Assembly (NCBI RefSeq): GCF_900176485.1
Contig: NZ_FWYD01000024.1
Coordinates: forward strand, 1 to 51,487
Direction of reading: 5' to 3'
Length of the DNA: 51,487 bases
DNA from: Primorskyibacter flagellatus
GTDB taxonomy: Bacteria > Pseudomonadota > Alphaproteobacteria > Rhodobacterales > Rhodobacteraceae
Shown here piece by piece: positions 16,601-25,197 of the stretch. Under the pieces are notes generated by a model, which saw only the letters and a list, made by a program, of their open reading frames with translations, searched no databases and was not told where the DNA came from. The stretch's first letter is position 1. Every line of letters begins with the position of its first letter. A program made the translations under genes and the position numbers.

Positions 16601-17060
16601 TCCGATGGAATTGTTGCGCCCGGCAATCCCCGGCCTGACACCACATGACCGTTTGCCCGATGCGCCACTGATACGCACCTCTGTTTGCGGTCTGGTCATT
16701 ACACGTCAACGCCCCGGCACGGCCTCTGGCGTGATTTTCCTGACGCTGGAGGATGAAACCGGCGTCTCCAATGTGGTTGTTTGGCCAAAGGTCTATAAGC
16801 GCTTTCGACGCATCGTTATGGATGGCCGGCTGTTGCGTGTCACCGGACGGCTGGAGCGTGAAGGTATCGTCGTGCATCTCATCGCCGATCATATCGAGGA
16901 CCTTTCCCACAGGCTCTCCGATCTCGGCCACCCGCGCGATGATGCGGTGGGCGTCACCCAGCCACAAGCCGACGACGCCCCCAGAACACGCCAGAAACCC
17001 GCCGCCCGCCACCCGCGGGAACAGGCCAAACGCCTGTTCCCGAGCCGGGATTTTCATTGA
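13680..17060 (+). CDS. dnaE2: DnaE2, error-prone DNA polymerase III alpha subunit (copy 1)
   Basis: A 1126-residue C-family polymerase. The PHP domain starts AELCVTTNFTFLTGASHPEE at about residue 25. The palm carries the two-Asp motif PPDIDVDFEHERREE at about 438-452 and the third Asp in ILKIDVLSLGM. The helix-hairpin-helix, OB fold (SVCGLVITRQRPGTASGV) and the DnaE2-type tail ending LFPSRDFH follow. It lacks the length of replicative DnaE. The ATG overlaps the imuB stop. DnaE2 carries out translesion synthesis with ImuA and ImuB after DNA damage. All three catalytic Asp residues appear intact, so the enzyme should be active. Confidence 0.94.
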   Translation: MIEVARDQRQAEAIQFEAMLRQRGRAGYAELCVTTNFTFLTGASHPEELVLRAAELGLNAIAITDRNTLAGVVRAYSALKSLREKASQSLRVRSSHQVDSCSRQEVGHPQDLQTPQTLHLPKLIVGSRLVLRDCPVEWLVLPTDRAAYHRLSRLLTLGKRRAEKAECHLDLRDLEVGCQGMVLIALPPPDLGLAQASLLRLARRFPGAVFLGASPRYDGSDQAWFDACAATALRCSTPMVAVGDALMHHGKRRQLADVLTCLREGITIDQIGTKALPNAERRLKSASDMARLYRRHPAALKRTLEISARCGFDLSDLSYEYPDEMSEGETPQARLERLAHEGVRRRYPDGASERVHRLMDKELSLIGELRYAPYFLTVHDIVGQARARGILCQGRGSAANSILCYLLGITDVSPDMIGMVFERFISRHRDEPPDIDVDFEHERREEVIQWIYEKYGRHRAGLCATVIHFRTRAAIREVGKVMGLSQDLTARLSGDIWGMTNAGVDMDRVRELGLDPTNLRLAQTLRLIGEVIGFPRHLSQHVGGFVITRGRLDELCPIENAAMEDRTVIEWDKDDIDTLGILKIDVLSLGMLTCLRKSFDLLADHEGRHLALDTVPQEDPATYEMLQRADAVGVFQVESRAQMNFLPRMKPANFYDLVIEVAIVRPGPIQGGMVKPYIRRRQGLEAPEPFGPALEEVTHKTLGVPLFQEQAMQIAVVGAGYTAEEADKLRRSLASFRRMGTIGEHCDRFVQGMLKNGYPQVVAEACFAQIEGFADYGFPESHAAAFAMLTYVSSWLKCHHPAVFACALLNSQPMGFYAPAQIVRDVRDHGVEVRPVCVNHSDWDNLLERRADGALALRLGFRQIKGFREEDAGWIGAARGNGYQDPESVWLRAGVAPSVLERLAEADAFIGMGLMRRDALWQVRAIRAPAPLPLFSGPLDGEGIREPVMHLPNMHLGEEVVEDYISMRLTLRAHPMELLRPAIPGLTPHDRLPDAPLIRTSVCGLVITRQRPGTASGVIFLTLEDETGVSNVVVWPKVYKRFRRIVMDGRLLRVTGRLEREGIVVHLIADHIEDLSHRLSDLGHPRDDAVGVTQPQADDAPRTRQKPAARHPREQAKRLFPSRDFH

Positions 17061-17458
17061 GAGGCGGCGGCGAATATACGATCAGTCCTGCGCCGTGCGG
17101 AATCCCATCCCCAGATATGTTGATCGTACTACATGGGCGGCTTTGGGCCGTTGGCCGATATTGGAACGAAGGCCGCGAAAGCAAACCCGGTCCCGCATTG
17201 CGGTTCTGGGGATGTCGAAAATGCCGCATCCGGCGTCGAGTGTCAGCTGTTGTGAAACTGCATGGCGACGAATGATTGTGAGGTGACTGGCTGCTCAGGG
17301 CTGGCCTGACCTCTCCACCACGCCCCGCAGTCCGCGCGCGCGGACATAGAGTTGCGGCACCGTGCAGCGTACGAATGCGCTCCAAGACTCATGTAGCAGT
17401 GCTTGAGACCGCAGGCGCTCGGGTCTATGTCTGCACGCAACATTGCGTAGGAGCACCC
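17061..17458. other. Spacer between dnaE2 and hisD without a recognisable gene
   Basis: About 400 bases. Short open frames exist on both strands, but none resembles a known protein. It presumably contains the hisD promoter. Its mixed composition and position at the junction of an imu operon and a housekeeping block suggest an old insertion boundary. Confidence 0.35.
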
Positions 17459-18763
17459 ATGCCCGTTTTTCTCGACACCACCCAGCCGGATTTCGAGGCC
17501 CAGTTTGCGGCAGTTCTATCAGCCAAGCGCGAGGATAGCCCGGATGTGGATGACATTGTCGCGGGAATCATTGCCGATGTCCGGGCCCGCGGCGATGCGG
17601 CTGTGCTGGAATTGACGGCGAAATTCGACCGGTTGGATTTGGCAACCGATGGTTTGGCCTTCACACCTGCCGAGATCGAGGCGGAATGCGCAAAAGTTTC
17701 GCCTGAGGATCGCGCGGCGCTGGAAACCGCAGCCCAAAGGATCCGCGCGTATCATGTGCGGCAAATGCCCGAGGATGCGCAGTGGACGGACCCGGATGGT
17801 GCCACGCTTGGGTGGCGCTGGACGCCCGTGTCGGCGGCGGGCCTGTATGTGCCGGGCGGGCTGGCAAGCTATCCGTCCTCTGTCTTGATGAATGCCATTC
17901 CCGCGAAGGTGGCGGGGGTGCAGCGGCTGGCAATCACGGTGCCGACGCCGGACGGGGTGATCAATCCGCTGGTGCTGCTCGCGGCGCGGATCGCCGGTGT
18001 GGATGAGATCTACCGGATCGGCGGCGCTCAGGCGATTGCGGCGCTGGCATATGGGACGCAGACAATTGCGCCGGTGGACAAGATCACCGGACCCGGAAAT
18101 GCCTTTGTCGCGGCAGCAAAGCGGCGGGTGTTCGGCAAGGTGGGCATCGACATGATCGCGGGTCCGTCCGAGATCCTCGTGATCGCCGATGCGGAGAACG
18201 ATCCGGACTGGATCGCGCTTGATTTGATGAGCCAGGCCGAACATGATGAAAGCGCGCAATCGCTGCTGATCACTGACGATGCGGCTTTCGGTCAACGCGT
18301 GGCGCAGGCTGTCGAGGCGCGTCTGCAAACGCTGGAACGCCGAGACATTGCTGGTGCCAGTTGGCGTGACTATGGTGCCGTGATTGTGGTGCGCGATCTG
18401 GACGAGGCCGCGGCGTTGTCGGATCGAATCGCGCCGGAACATCTTGAACTATGTGTGGCGGACCCCGAAGCGCTTGCCGAGAAAACCAACCATGCAGGCG
18501 CGATCTTCCTGGGGCAGTGGACACCCGAGGCCATCGGCGATTATGTCGGTGGTCCGAACCATGTGCTGCCGACGGCGCGCTCTGCGCGGTTTTCTTCGGG
18601 CCTGTCGGTGATGGATTTCATCAAGCGGACGACAATTGCAAAGATGACACCGGCGGCGCTGCGGGTGATCGGACCGGCGGCGGAACGGCTGGCGCAGTCG
18701 GAATCGCTTGAAGCACATGGGTTGTCGGTGACGGCAAGGCTGAACAAGCTGAACGAGAAGTAG
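17459..18763 (+). CDS. hisD: Histidinol dehydrogenase
   Basis: A 434-residue enzyme that oxidises L-histidinol to L-histidine in two NAD+-dependent steps, the last reactions of histidine synthesis. The family signatures are clear: GLYVPGG at about residue 126, ITGPGNAFVAAAKR, IDMIAGPSEILVIAD with the catalytic and Zn-binding region QAEHDESAQS, and VGGPNHVLPTARSARF near the end. Earlier in-frame starts are possible, but the ATG at 17459 gives the normal length and start. The downstream gene order (UPF0262, phosphatase, infA) is the usual Rhodobacterales arrangement. Confidence 0.96.
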   Translation: MPVFLDTTQPDFEAQFAAVLSAKREDSPDVDDIVAGIIADVRARGDAAVLELTAKFDRLDLATDGLAFTPAEIEAECAKVSPEDRAALETAAQRIRAYHVRQMPEDAQWTDPDGATLGWRWTPVSAAGLYVPGGLASYPSSVLMNAIPAKVAGVQRLAITVPTPDGVINPLVLLAARIAGVDEIYRIGGAQAIAALAYGTQTIAPVDKITGPGNAFVAAAKRRVFGKVGIDMIAGPSEILVIADAENDPDWIALDLMSQAEHDESAQSLLITDDAAFGQRVAQAVEARLQTLERRDIAGASWRDYGAVIVVRDLDEAAALSDRIAPEHLELCVADPEALAEKTNHAGAIFLGQWTPEAIGDYVGGPNHVLPTARSARFSSGLSVMDFIKRTTIAKMTPAALRVIGPAAERLAQSESLEAHGLSVTARLNKLNEK

Positions 18764-18978
18764 CGCGAAGCAGGTTAACCGCTGACGCGGTCCCGTTCCT
18801 CGTTGCCTGCGGATTCTATTGGCAGAGTGCCCGTTTCGCCTTGCCAGAGGTTCATCCGAATGCAACTTCCGTAGATTTCACCCTTTATAACGACACATTT
18901 TCTTGGCGAACTACGGCAGCATTGTGCTGCATTGCAGCACAAGCTAGTATTGCGCGGATAACCTGAGGAACCGCGCCC

Positions 18979-19458
18979 ATGTCCCGCATCAGCCATATTG
19001 AACTGGACGACGCCAATCTGCCGCCGCCAACCCCTGAGATCGATCAGGAGCGGCGCGTTGCGATGTTTGATTTGCTTGAGGCCAACAGCTTTGTCTTACC
19101 CGCGCGCGATGATCGGCTTGTGCCATCCGGTCCTTATCATGTGGGGCTTTCGATCCGCGATAAGCGGCTTGTATTCGATGTCGTGACCGAAGAACACGAA
19201 AAGGCCGCAGAGTTCCATCTTTCGCTGTCGCCGTTCAGGCAGGTGGTCAAGGACTACTTCCAGATATGCAAAAGCTATTTCGACGCGGTGAAATCCCTGC
19301 CGCCCAGTCAGATTGAGACCATTGATATGGCACGCCGGGGTATCCACAACGAAGGCGCACGCATTCTGGAAGAACGTCTTGACGGCAAGGCAGAGGTTGA
19401 TGCCGACACCGCCCGCCGCTTGTTCACTTTGATCTGCGTCCTGCATTTCGGGGGTTGA
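18979..19458 (+). CDS. UPF0262 family protein
   Basis: A 159-residue protein of the alphaproteobacterial UPF0262 family, recognised by NSFVLPARDDRLVPSGPYHV and HLSLSPFRQVVKDYFQICKS and by its length. No catalytic motif or membrane segment is visible and the function is unknown. It lies 215 bases after hisD and is followed six bases later by a low-molecular-weight phosphatase gene, a linkage kept in many Rhodobacterales. Confidence 0.9.
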   Translation: MSRISHIELDDANLPPPTPEIDQERRVAMFDLLEANSFVLPARDDRLVPSGPYHVGLSIRDKRLVFDVVTEEHEKAAEFHLSLSPFRQVVKDYFQICKSYFDAVKSLPPSQIETIDMARRGIHNEGARILEERLDGKAEVDADTARRLFTLICVLHFGG

Positions 19459-19464
19459 CGCCGT

Positions 19465-19917
19465 ATGTCGGCACTCCCTCAATCTGTCCTTTTCTGCTGC
19501 GATCACAATGCTGTACGTTCGCCCATGGCCGAGGGCATAATGAAGCATTTTTACGGACATGATGTCTACGTCCAGTCGGTTGGCGTCGTGAATGATCTGG
19601 AAATTGACGGGTTTGCTATCGCGACCTGCGCCGAGATCGGGGTAGAGCTTGCGCGCCACCGCTCGCGCAGCTTTGACGAGATGGAGCAGTTGGGAGACAC
19701 GCTGTCATCCTTCGATCTCGTCGTGGCATTGTCACCGGCGTCACAGCGGCGTGCCCTGGATCTGACCCGATTTTACCATCTGACGGTGGAATATTGGCCT
19801 GTCATGGACCCGACCAGCCTGGGTGAAACCCGCGACACCAAGCTGAGCGCCTATCGTCAGACACGCGATCAAATCATAGACCAATTAACGCGCAAATGGG
19901 GGGCTTCACGGCGATGA
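19465..19917 (+). CDS. Low-molecular-weight protein-tyrosine-phosphatase / arsenate-reductase-like protein
   Basis: A 150-residue protein with the LMW phosphatase P-loop CDHNAVRS (CX5RS) at about residues 13-20 and a C-terminal VMDPTS segment that carries the general-acid Asp. It sits six bases after the UPF0262 gene. The fold is shared by protein tyrosine phosphatases and thioredoxin-type arsenate reductases; the single P-loop Cys and DP motif favour phosphatase. The target protein is unknown. Confidence 0.87.
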   Translation: MSALPQSVLFCCDHNAVRSPMAEGIMKHFYGHDVYVQSVGVVNDLEIDGFAIATCAEIGVELARHRSRSFDEMEQLGDTLSSFDLVVALSPASQRRALDLTRFYHLTVEYWPVMDPTSLGETRDTKLSAYRQTRDQIIDQLTRKWGASRR

Positions 19918-19978
19918 GTTTTGCCCCTGTCTTTGCCTGTCCGGCGACGGGCGCGGCGCGCTATATTTTGGTGATGCC

Positions 19979-20863
19979 ATGAGGATCGCCACAGCCTCTT
20001 ATCCGCTCGACGTGCTGGAATGCTGGGATGGCTACGCCGCCAAACTGTCGGGCTGGGTGGCAGAGGCCTCTTCCAACGGGGCTGATCTGCTGGTCTTTCC
20101 CGAATATGCCGGGATGGAATTGGCAACTTTGGCGGGGCCGTCCGTGGCGGGCGATCTGGAGGCGTCGTTTCGCGCCGTGTCTGATCTGGTGCCTGAGGCA
20201 GATGCGCTGCATGCCGATCTGGCCCGCCGCTATAAGCTGCACATTCTGGCAGGCTCTGCCCCGGTTTTTGACCCATCGCTTGGGCACCGTCCGGTCAACC
20301 GGGCGAGGTTCTTTGCGCCGAACGGTGCAATGGGCATCCAAGACAAACAGATCATGACCCGTTACGAACGCGAGGTCGCGGATATCGTACCCGGCGCGCC
20401 TTTGCGCCTGTTCGACACGTCTTTGGGACGAATCGGCGTTCTGATTTGCTATGACAGCGAATTTCCTTTGTTGGGCCGGGCGCTTGCCGAGGCCGAATTT
20501 ATGCTGGTTCCGTCCTGCACCGAAGCTCTTGCCGGTCACTCGAGGGTGCGTATCGGGGCGATGGCGCGGGCGCTGGAATCGCAATGTGTGACGGTCGTTG
20601 CGTCCACTGTTGGTACTGCACCCTGGACGGATCTGATGGATGTAAGTGTTGGAAAAGGCGGTATTTTCTGTCCGCCTGATACAGGGTTCCCAGCAACCGG
20701 CGTGATGGCGGAAGGGCAGCTTGACGAAGCGGGCTGGGTCTATGCCGATGTGGACCCGGCGGCCATTGCGCATGTCCGCCGCGACGGTGTGGTGCTGAAC
20801 CGCGCCCACTGGTCTGAACAGGAGGGCAGGGCAGGCCCTATCACAATTGAACGAATGGGCTGA
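19979..20863 (+). CDS. Carbon-nitrogen hydrolase (nitrilase superfamily)
   Basis: A 294-residue nitrilase-fold amidohydrolase. The Glu-Lys-Cys triad is visible: LVFPEYAGME (Glu near 43), QDKQIMTRYER (Lys near 123), and GVLICYDSEFP (Cys near 160). Members cleave amides of small or omega-amino acids; the substrate cannot be read here. It is placed between the phosphatase gene and infA, a position where many relatives have no gene, so it may be an insertion into the conserved cluster. Confidence 0.88.
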   Translation: MRIATASYPLDVLECWDGYAAKLSGWVAEASSNGADLLVFPEYAGMELATLAGPSVAGDLEASFRAVSDLVPEADALHADLARRYKLHILAGSAPVFDPSLGHRPVNRARFFAPNGAMGIQDKQIMTRYEREVADIVPGAPLRLFDTSLGRIGVLICYDSEFPLLGRALAEAEFMLVPSCTEALAGHSRVRIGAMARALESQCVTVVASTVGTAPWTDLMDVSVGKGGIFCPPDTGFPATGVMAEGQLDEAGWVYADVDPAAIAHVRRDGVVLNRAHWSEQEGRAGPITIERMG

Positions 20864-20946
20864 GATAGCCCTTGAAAATCTGGGGTTTTACGCCCATTTA
20901 AGAGCGCGCTTCGCATACTGGCGGAGTCGTTCACTTAGGAGAGAAC

Positions 20947-21165
20947 ATGGCCAAGGAAGATACGCTCGAATTCCCCGGTGTCGTGAAGGAACTCCTGCCG
21001 AATGCGACGTTTCGGGTCGAGCTTGAAAACGGCCATGAGATCATCGCACATACGGCAGGAAAGATGCGCAAGAACCGCATCCGTGTCCTTGCAGGCGACA
21101 AGGTGCAGGTGGAAATGACACCTTACGACCTGACGAAGGGTCGCATCAACTATCGCTTCAAGTAG
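20947..21165 (+). CDS. infA: Translation initiation factor IF-1
   Basis: A 72-residue S1-domain (OB-fold) protein, starting [20 protein letters not shown] and ending [11 protein letters not shown], which is the near-invariant IF-1 sequence. It binds the ribosomal A site during initiation. A strong ribosome site (TTAGGAGAG) precedes it. It leads the infA - maf - RNase E/G - yacG run. Confidence 0.98.
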   Translation: MAKEDTLEFPGVVKELLPNATFRVELENGHEIIAHTAGKMRKNRIRVLAGDKVQVEMTPYDLTKGRINYRFK

Positions 21166-21176
21166 CCGTACTTGCA

Positions 21177-21755
21177 GTGAAATTCATTCTCGGATCGGGC
21201 AGCCCGCGACGGCTGGAGCTGTTGGCTCAGCTTGGGCTGACGCCAGACGCCGTGCGCCCGCCCGATATCGATGAAACCCCTGTGAAAGCTGAACTGCCGC
21301 GCCCCTATTGCGCGCGCATGGCGGTCGAGAAAGTGCGCGCAGTCAAGGCGAACCCCGACGATCTGGTGCTCTGCGCCGATACGACGGTCGCATTGGGGCG
21401 GCGCATACTGGGCAAACCCGCCGATGCGGGCGAGGCCGCGCAATTCCTGCTGGCAATGTCGGGCAGGCGGCACCGCGTCATCACGGCTGTTGCCGTCAGG
21501 CGCGGTGATCGCGTCTGGGAAAAGGACGTGGTCACGCAGGTGCGGATGAAGGCGATTTCCGATCTGGAATTGAACTTTTACCTTCAAACCGGCGAATGGC
21601 GCGGCAAGGCAGGGGGCTACGGCATTCAGGGGCCTGCACAGGCCTTTATTCCGTGGATTTCCGGCAGCTTTTCCGCAGTTGTCGGTCTGCCGCTTGCGGA
21701 AACCGCAGGTTTGCTTCAGGCGGCCGGCTACCCATTATTCAAGGACGCGCCATGA
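21177..21755 (+). CDS. maf: Maf-type nucleotide pyrophosphatase
   Basis: A 192-residue Maf protein starting at a GTG. The signature [16 protein letters not shown] is at residues 6-21; [14 protein letters not shown] and [20 protein letters not shown] follow. Maf enzymes hydrolyse non-canonical or modified nucleoside triphosphates (house-cleaning of the dNTP and NTP pool), acting on dTTP/UTP or on m7GTP depending on subfamily. It lies 11 bases after infA and overlaps the next gene (ATGA). Confidence 0.93.
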   Translation: MKFILGSGSPRRLELLAQLGLTPDAVRPPDIDETPVKAELPRPYCARMAVEKVRAVKANPDDLVLCADTTVALGRRILGKPADAGEAAQFLLAMSGRRHRVITAVAVRRGDRVWEKDVVTQVRMKAISDLELNFYLQTGEWRGKAGGYGIQGPAQAFIPWISGSFSAVVGLPLAETAGLLQAAGYPLFKDAP

Positions 21756-22768
21756 AGGGCCGACAGATCATCCTCGATACATTGCGCGACCGCGAGGCGG
21801 CGGCACTGCTTGTCGATGGCGTGCTTGACGATCTTCTGGTCGAACCGGATGGCCCGCGCCCCGGCACGATCTACCGTGCGATTGCGGACCGGCCTGTGAA
21901 GGGCATGGGGGGCATGTTTCTCAAGACGCCGGACGGGATGGCGTTCCTGCGCAAGGGCACGGGCCTTCGGCCGGGCCAGCCGGTGCTGGTGCAACTGACC
22001 GGCTATCCCGAACCCGGCAAGGCGCTGCCCGTCACGCAACGCGTCCTGTTCAAAAGCCGGTATGCGATCGTCACGCCGGATGCGCCGGGAATCAACCTGT
22101 CGCGCAGCATCCGCGACGAGGAAGCCCGCGTCGAGATCTTGGCGCTTGCGCATGGGGTGATGGACGGTCCTTACGGGCTGATCCTGCGTTCTGCCTGCGA
22201 ACATGCCGAACCGGAGGAGATTGGCGAAGACATCGCCTCTGTCCTGGCGCTGGCGACGCAGGTCATGGGCGATCTTGAGGGTCAAACGGAACTGCTGGTT
22301 GAAGGCGACGGGCCGCACAGTCTGGCGTGGCGTGACTGGACTGATCCAGCAGATGTCGAGACCGACCCCGGCGGGTTCGAACGTCTCGACGTGCTGGATC
22401 AGATCGACCGGCTGGCAAGCCCCGCTGTGCAGCTGGGCGGCGGCGCTGAAATGTATGTGGAACCCACACGCGCTCTGATCGCGATTGATGTGAACACCGG
22501 CGGCGATACGTCACCAGCGGCGGGGCTGAAGGCCAATATGGCGGCAGCACGGCTGCTTCCGCGGGCGTTGCGGCTGCGTGGCCTTGGCGGGCAGGTGGTT
22601 CTGGATCTCGCGCCGATGCCCAAGAAGGACCGTCGAGGATTCGAGGCCGCATTGCGCAAGGCGTTCAAGGCCGACAGCGTCGAGACCGCTTTGGTTGGCT
22701 GGACCCCGCTTGGCAATTACGAACTGCAACGTCAGAGAGGCCGCGCGCCGCTGAACTGGACCGTGTGA
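21752..22768 (+). CDS. Ribonuclease E/G family protein, short form
   Basis: A 338-residue protein. The S1-like RNA-binding part is at about residues 25-100 and the RNase E/G catalytic part follows, with the metal-binding acidic motifs [11 protein letters not shown] (about 246-256) and [12 protein letters not shown] (about 288-299). It is much shorter than E. coli RNase G and lacks the Cys zinc-link region after the catalytic core; short forms like this are usual next to maf and yacG in alphaproteobacteria. It probably processes or decays RNA. Coupled to maf upstream and yacG downstream by overlapping codons. Confidence 0.88.
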   Translation: MKGRQIILDTLRDREAAALLVDGVLDDLLVEPDGPRPGTIYRAIADRPVKGMGGMFLKTPDGMAFLRKGTGLRPGQPVLVQLTGYPEPGKALPVTQRVLFKSRYAIVTPDAPGINLSRSIRDEEARVEILALAHGVMDGPYGLILRSACEHAEPEEIGEDIASVLALATQVMGDLEGQTELLVEGDGPHSLAWRDWTDPADVETDPGGFERLDVLDQIDRLASPAVQLGGGAEMYVEPTRALIAIDVNTGGDTSPAAGLKANMAAARLLPRALRLRGLGGQVVLDLAPMPKKDRRGFEAALRKAFKADSVETALVGWTPLGNYELQRQRGRAPLNWTV

Positions 22769-22962
22769 TGAGCTGCCCGATCTGCGAAAAACCCACTGAC
22801 CCGACCTACCGGCCGTTTTGTTCGAAACGCTGCGCGGATGTGGACCTGGCCAAATGGCTGACCGGGTCCTATGCGATCCCGTCGACCGATCCGGACGATG
22901 TGGACGAACTGCTCGACGCGTTGGAAGAGGCGCGCGAAGAGGATGATCCCAAACCGCACTAG
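22768..22962 (+). CDS. yacG: DNA gyrase inhibitor YacG, zinc-finger protein
   Basis: A 64-residue protein with the four-Cys zinc site CPIC...FCSKRC in the first 22 residues and an acidic tail typical of YacG. In E. coli YacG binds GyrB and blocks DNA binding by gyrase. Its ATG touches the last base of the RNase E/G stop; a GTG three bases earlier is an alternative start. Confidence 0.92.
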   Translation: MSCPICEKPTDPTYRPFCSKRCADVDLAKWLTGSYAIPSTDPDDVDELLDALEEAREEDDPKPH

Positions 22963-23043
22963 GCCGCTATGGCCTTGTCGCGCCTCGATTTGCGCCTTAG
23001 GCCTTGCGGAGCTTTGAAAGGTCGGGCGATGCAAGGCAATGCG

Positions 23044-25191
23044 ATGATACAGATGCGCGATGTCGTCCTTGTGGGCGGTGGCCATACCCACGCGCTGCTG
23101 CTGCGCATGTGGGCGATGAAACCGCTGGCAGGCGCGCGACTGACCCTTATCAACCCGGATCCGACCGCCGCCTATTCCGGCATGTTGCCCGGTTTTGTCG
23201 CCGGACATTACAGCCGGGATGCGCTGGATATAGACCTTGTGCAGCTTGCGCGTTTCGCCGGGGCGCGGCTGATCCTTGGTGCGGCGAGCGCGCTGGATGT
23301 CGAGCGTGGCGAAGTCCATATCCCAGGTCGCCCATCCATTGGATATGACCTGTGTTCGATTGATGTTGGGATCACATCCGCCATGCCGGATCTGCCGGGC
23401 TTTGCCGAACACGGGATCCCGGCCAAACCGTTGGCGGATTTCGCCGCCCGTTGGCACCAGTTTCGCACCGGGACAAACCCCGCGCGCATCGCCGTGATCG
23501 GCGGCGGGATTGCCGGTGTCGAGCTGGTTCTGGCGATGACCCATGCGCTGCGGGAACTGGGGCGCGACGCCGAGGCGCATCTGATTGATCGCGGCGCGAT
23601 CCTGAAGGGGATGGCCGCGCAGACGGTTGCCAAGATGCGCGCAGCGCTTGACGACTATGGTGTCACGGTGATCGAAGACGCCGAGGTTGCCAGTGTCGGG
23701 CGGGATCATGTGACGCTGACCGACGGTCGCCAGATCATCAGCGATTTTACGACCGGTGCCGCGGGGGCAAGGCCTTACGGTTGGCTGACACGGACCGGGT
23801 TGGACCACACTGACGGGTTCCTCAATATCTCGGCGGAGTTGCAAACCTCTGACCCTCGGGTGTTCGCGGTGGGCGACTGCGCAGCGATGACCCATGCGCC
23901 GCGCCCGAAGGCCGGGGTCTACGCCGTGCGACAGGCTCCGGTATTGCTGGCCAACCTGCGCGCATGCCTGATGGAGAAGCCGCTGCGTAGTTACCGCCCG
24001 CAGAAAGACTACCTCAAGCTGGTATCGATGGGCGGCAAGCGCGCCCTGGCAGAGCGGACGGGCTATGCAGTCTCCGGCGGGCTGATGTGGCGCTGGAAAG
24101 ACCACATCGACCAGAAATTCATGGCCCGGTTTCAGGATTTGCAGCCCATGCCCCCCGCACCCTTGCCGCGCGACCGGGTGGCTGGGTTGGCGGACGCCTT
24201 GGGGCCGAAACCGCTCTGCGGTGGGTGTGGGTCAAAGGTGGGGCGGGGCGCTTTGCGCGAGGTGCTTGCCGCCTTGCCCGCGCCCTCCCGTGCCGACATT
24301 CACGCGCTACCGGGCGATGATGCGGCGCTGTTGCGGGTCGGCGGGCAGCAACAGGTGCTGAGCACGGATCACCTGTCCAGCCTCACGGATGACCCTTACG
24401 TCATGGCGCGGATCGCCGCCATTCACGCGCTGGGTGACATCTGGGCGATGGGGGCCGCGCCTCAGGCGGCCACGGTCTCTGTCATCCTGCCGCGCCTGTC
24501 CGATGCGCTGACCAAGCGCACCCTGTCGGAAATCATGACCGGCGCATCTGAAGTGCTGCGCGAGGCCGGTGCCGATATCGTCGGTGGGCACAGTTCTGTT
24601 GGCGCGGCGCTGACCATCGGCTACAGCATCACCGGTCTGACCGAAGCCCCGGTAACGCTGGCCGGTGCCCGTCCCGGAGACGTGCTTATCCTCACCAAAC
24701 CCATCGGCAGCGGCACAGTCATGGCCGCCGAGATGCAGTTGCAGGCCAAAGGCGCGTGGGTGGCCGAGGCCGTGCGTTACATGCAGCGGTCACAGGCAGA
24801 GGCGTCGCGTCTGCTGGCCCGTGCCCATGCCATGACCGATGTGACCGGATTCGGCCTGGCGGGGCATCTGTTGAATATCTGTCAGGCATCAGGCTGCGCG
24901 GCAGAGTTGCAAACCGGCCATGTCCCATTGCTGCCCGGCGCGTTGGAGCTTGCGCGGCAGGGCGTCCGCTCGACGCTTTTCCCTCAGAACACTGCGATGC
25001 ATCCCGGTCTGCAAAGCGATCCGCTGACCGATCTGATGCTTGACCCGCAAACAGCGGGCGGTCTGCTTGCCGCCATCCCAGAGGCCGATTGCCCCGGTGT
25101 GCTGCGTGACCTGCGCGCCGCCGGGTTTCCTGCCGTGAGGGTGGGGCATCTGCTGGCGGGTGCGCCGATGGTGAAATTTGTGACTGGCTAA
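23044..25191 (+). CDS. selD: Selenide, water dikinase fused to an N-terminal FAD-dependent oxidoreductase
   Basis: About 715 residues. Residues 1-370 form a pyridine-nucleotide-disulfide oxidoreductase-like domain: VVLVGGGHTHALLL at the start, IAVIGGGIAGVELVL in the middle and RVFAVGDCAAM at the end. Residues 385-715 form SelD: CGGCGSKV at about 392-399 gives the catalytic Cys (395) and Lys (398), then GDDAALLRV, DIWAMGAAP and VGGHS. SelD makes selenophosphate from selenide and ATP. The fused oxidoreductase is thought to supply or reduce the selenium species. An upstream ATG at 22969 is in frame; 23044 is chosen because the conserved fold starts there. It converges on mnmH, its user, with six bases between stops. 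Confidence 0.93.
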   Translation: MIQMRDVVLVGGGHTHALLLRMWAMKPLAGARLTLINPDPTAAYSGMLPGFVAGHYSRDALDIDLVQLARFAGARLILGAASALDVERGEVHIPGRPSIGYDLCSIDVGITSAMPDLPGFAEHGIPAKPLADFAARWHQFRTGTNPARIAVIGGGIAGVELVLAMTHALRELGRDAEAHLIDRGAILKGMAAQTVAKMRAALDDYGVTVIEDAEVASVGRDHVTLTDGRQIISDFTTGAAGARPYGWLTRTGLDHTDGFLNISAELQTSDPRVFAVGDCAAMTHAPRPKAGVYAVRQAPVLLANLRACLMEKPLRSYRPQKDYLKLVSMGGKRALAERTGYAVSGGLMWRWKDHIDQKFMARFQDLQPMPPAPLPRDRVAGLADALGPKPLCGGCGSKVGRGALREVLAALPAPSRADIHALPGDDAALLRVGGQQQVLSTDHLSSLTDDPYVMARIAAIHALGDIWAMGAAPQAATVSVILPRLSDALTKRTLSEIMTGASEVLREAGADIVGGHSSVGAALTIGYSITGLTEAPVTLAGARPGDVLILTKPIGSGTVMAAEMQLQAKGAWVAEAVRYMQRSQAEASRLLARAHAMTDVTGFGLAGHLLNICQASGCAAELQTGHVPLLPGALELARQGVRSTLFPQNTAMHPGLQSDPLTDLMLDPQTAGGLLAAIPEADCPGVLRDLRAAGFPAVRVGHLLAGAPMVKFVTG

Positions 25192-25197
25192 GACAGA

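Noticed and set aside
18778-18791. Small hairpin (ACCGC-TGAC-GCGGT) after hisD as a terminator
   Set aside because: The stem is only five base pairs and no T-run follows.
22732-24105. A 457-codon open frame antisense to yacG and selD
   Set aside because: Composition is typical of a reverse-strand shadow and the selD fusion has clear nucleotide-binding motifs on the plus strand.
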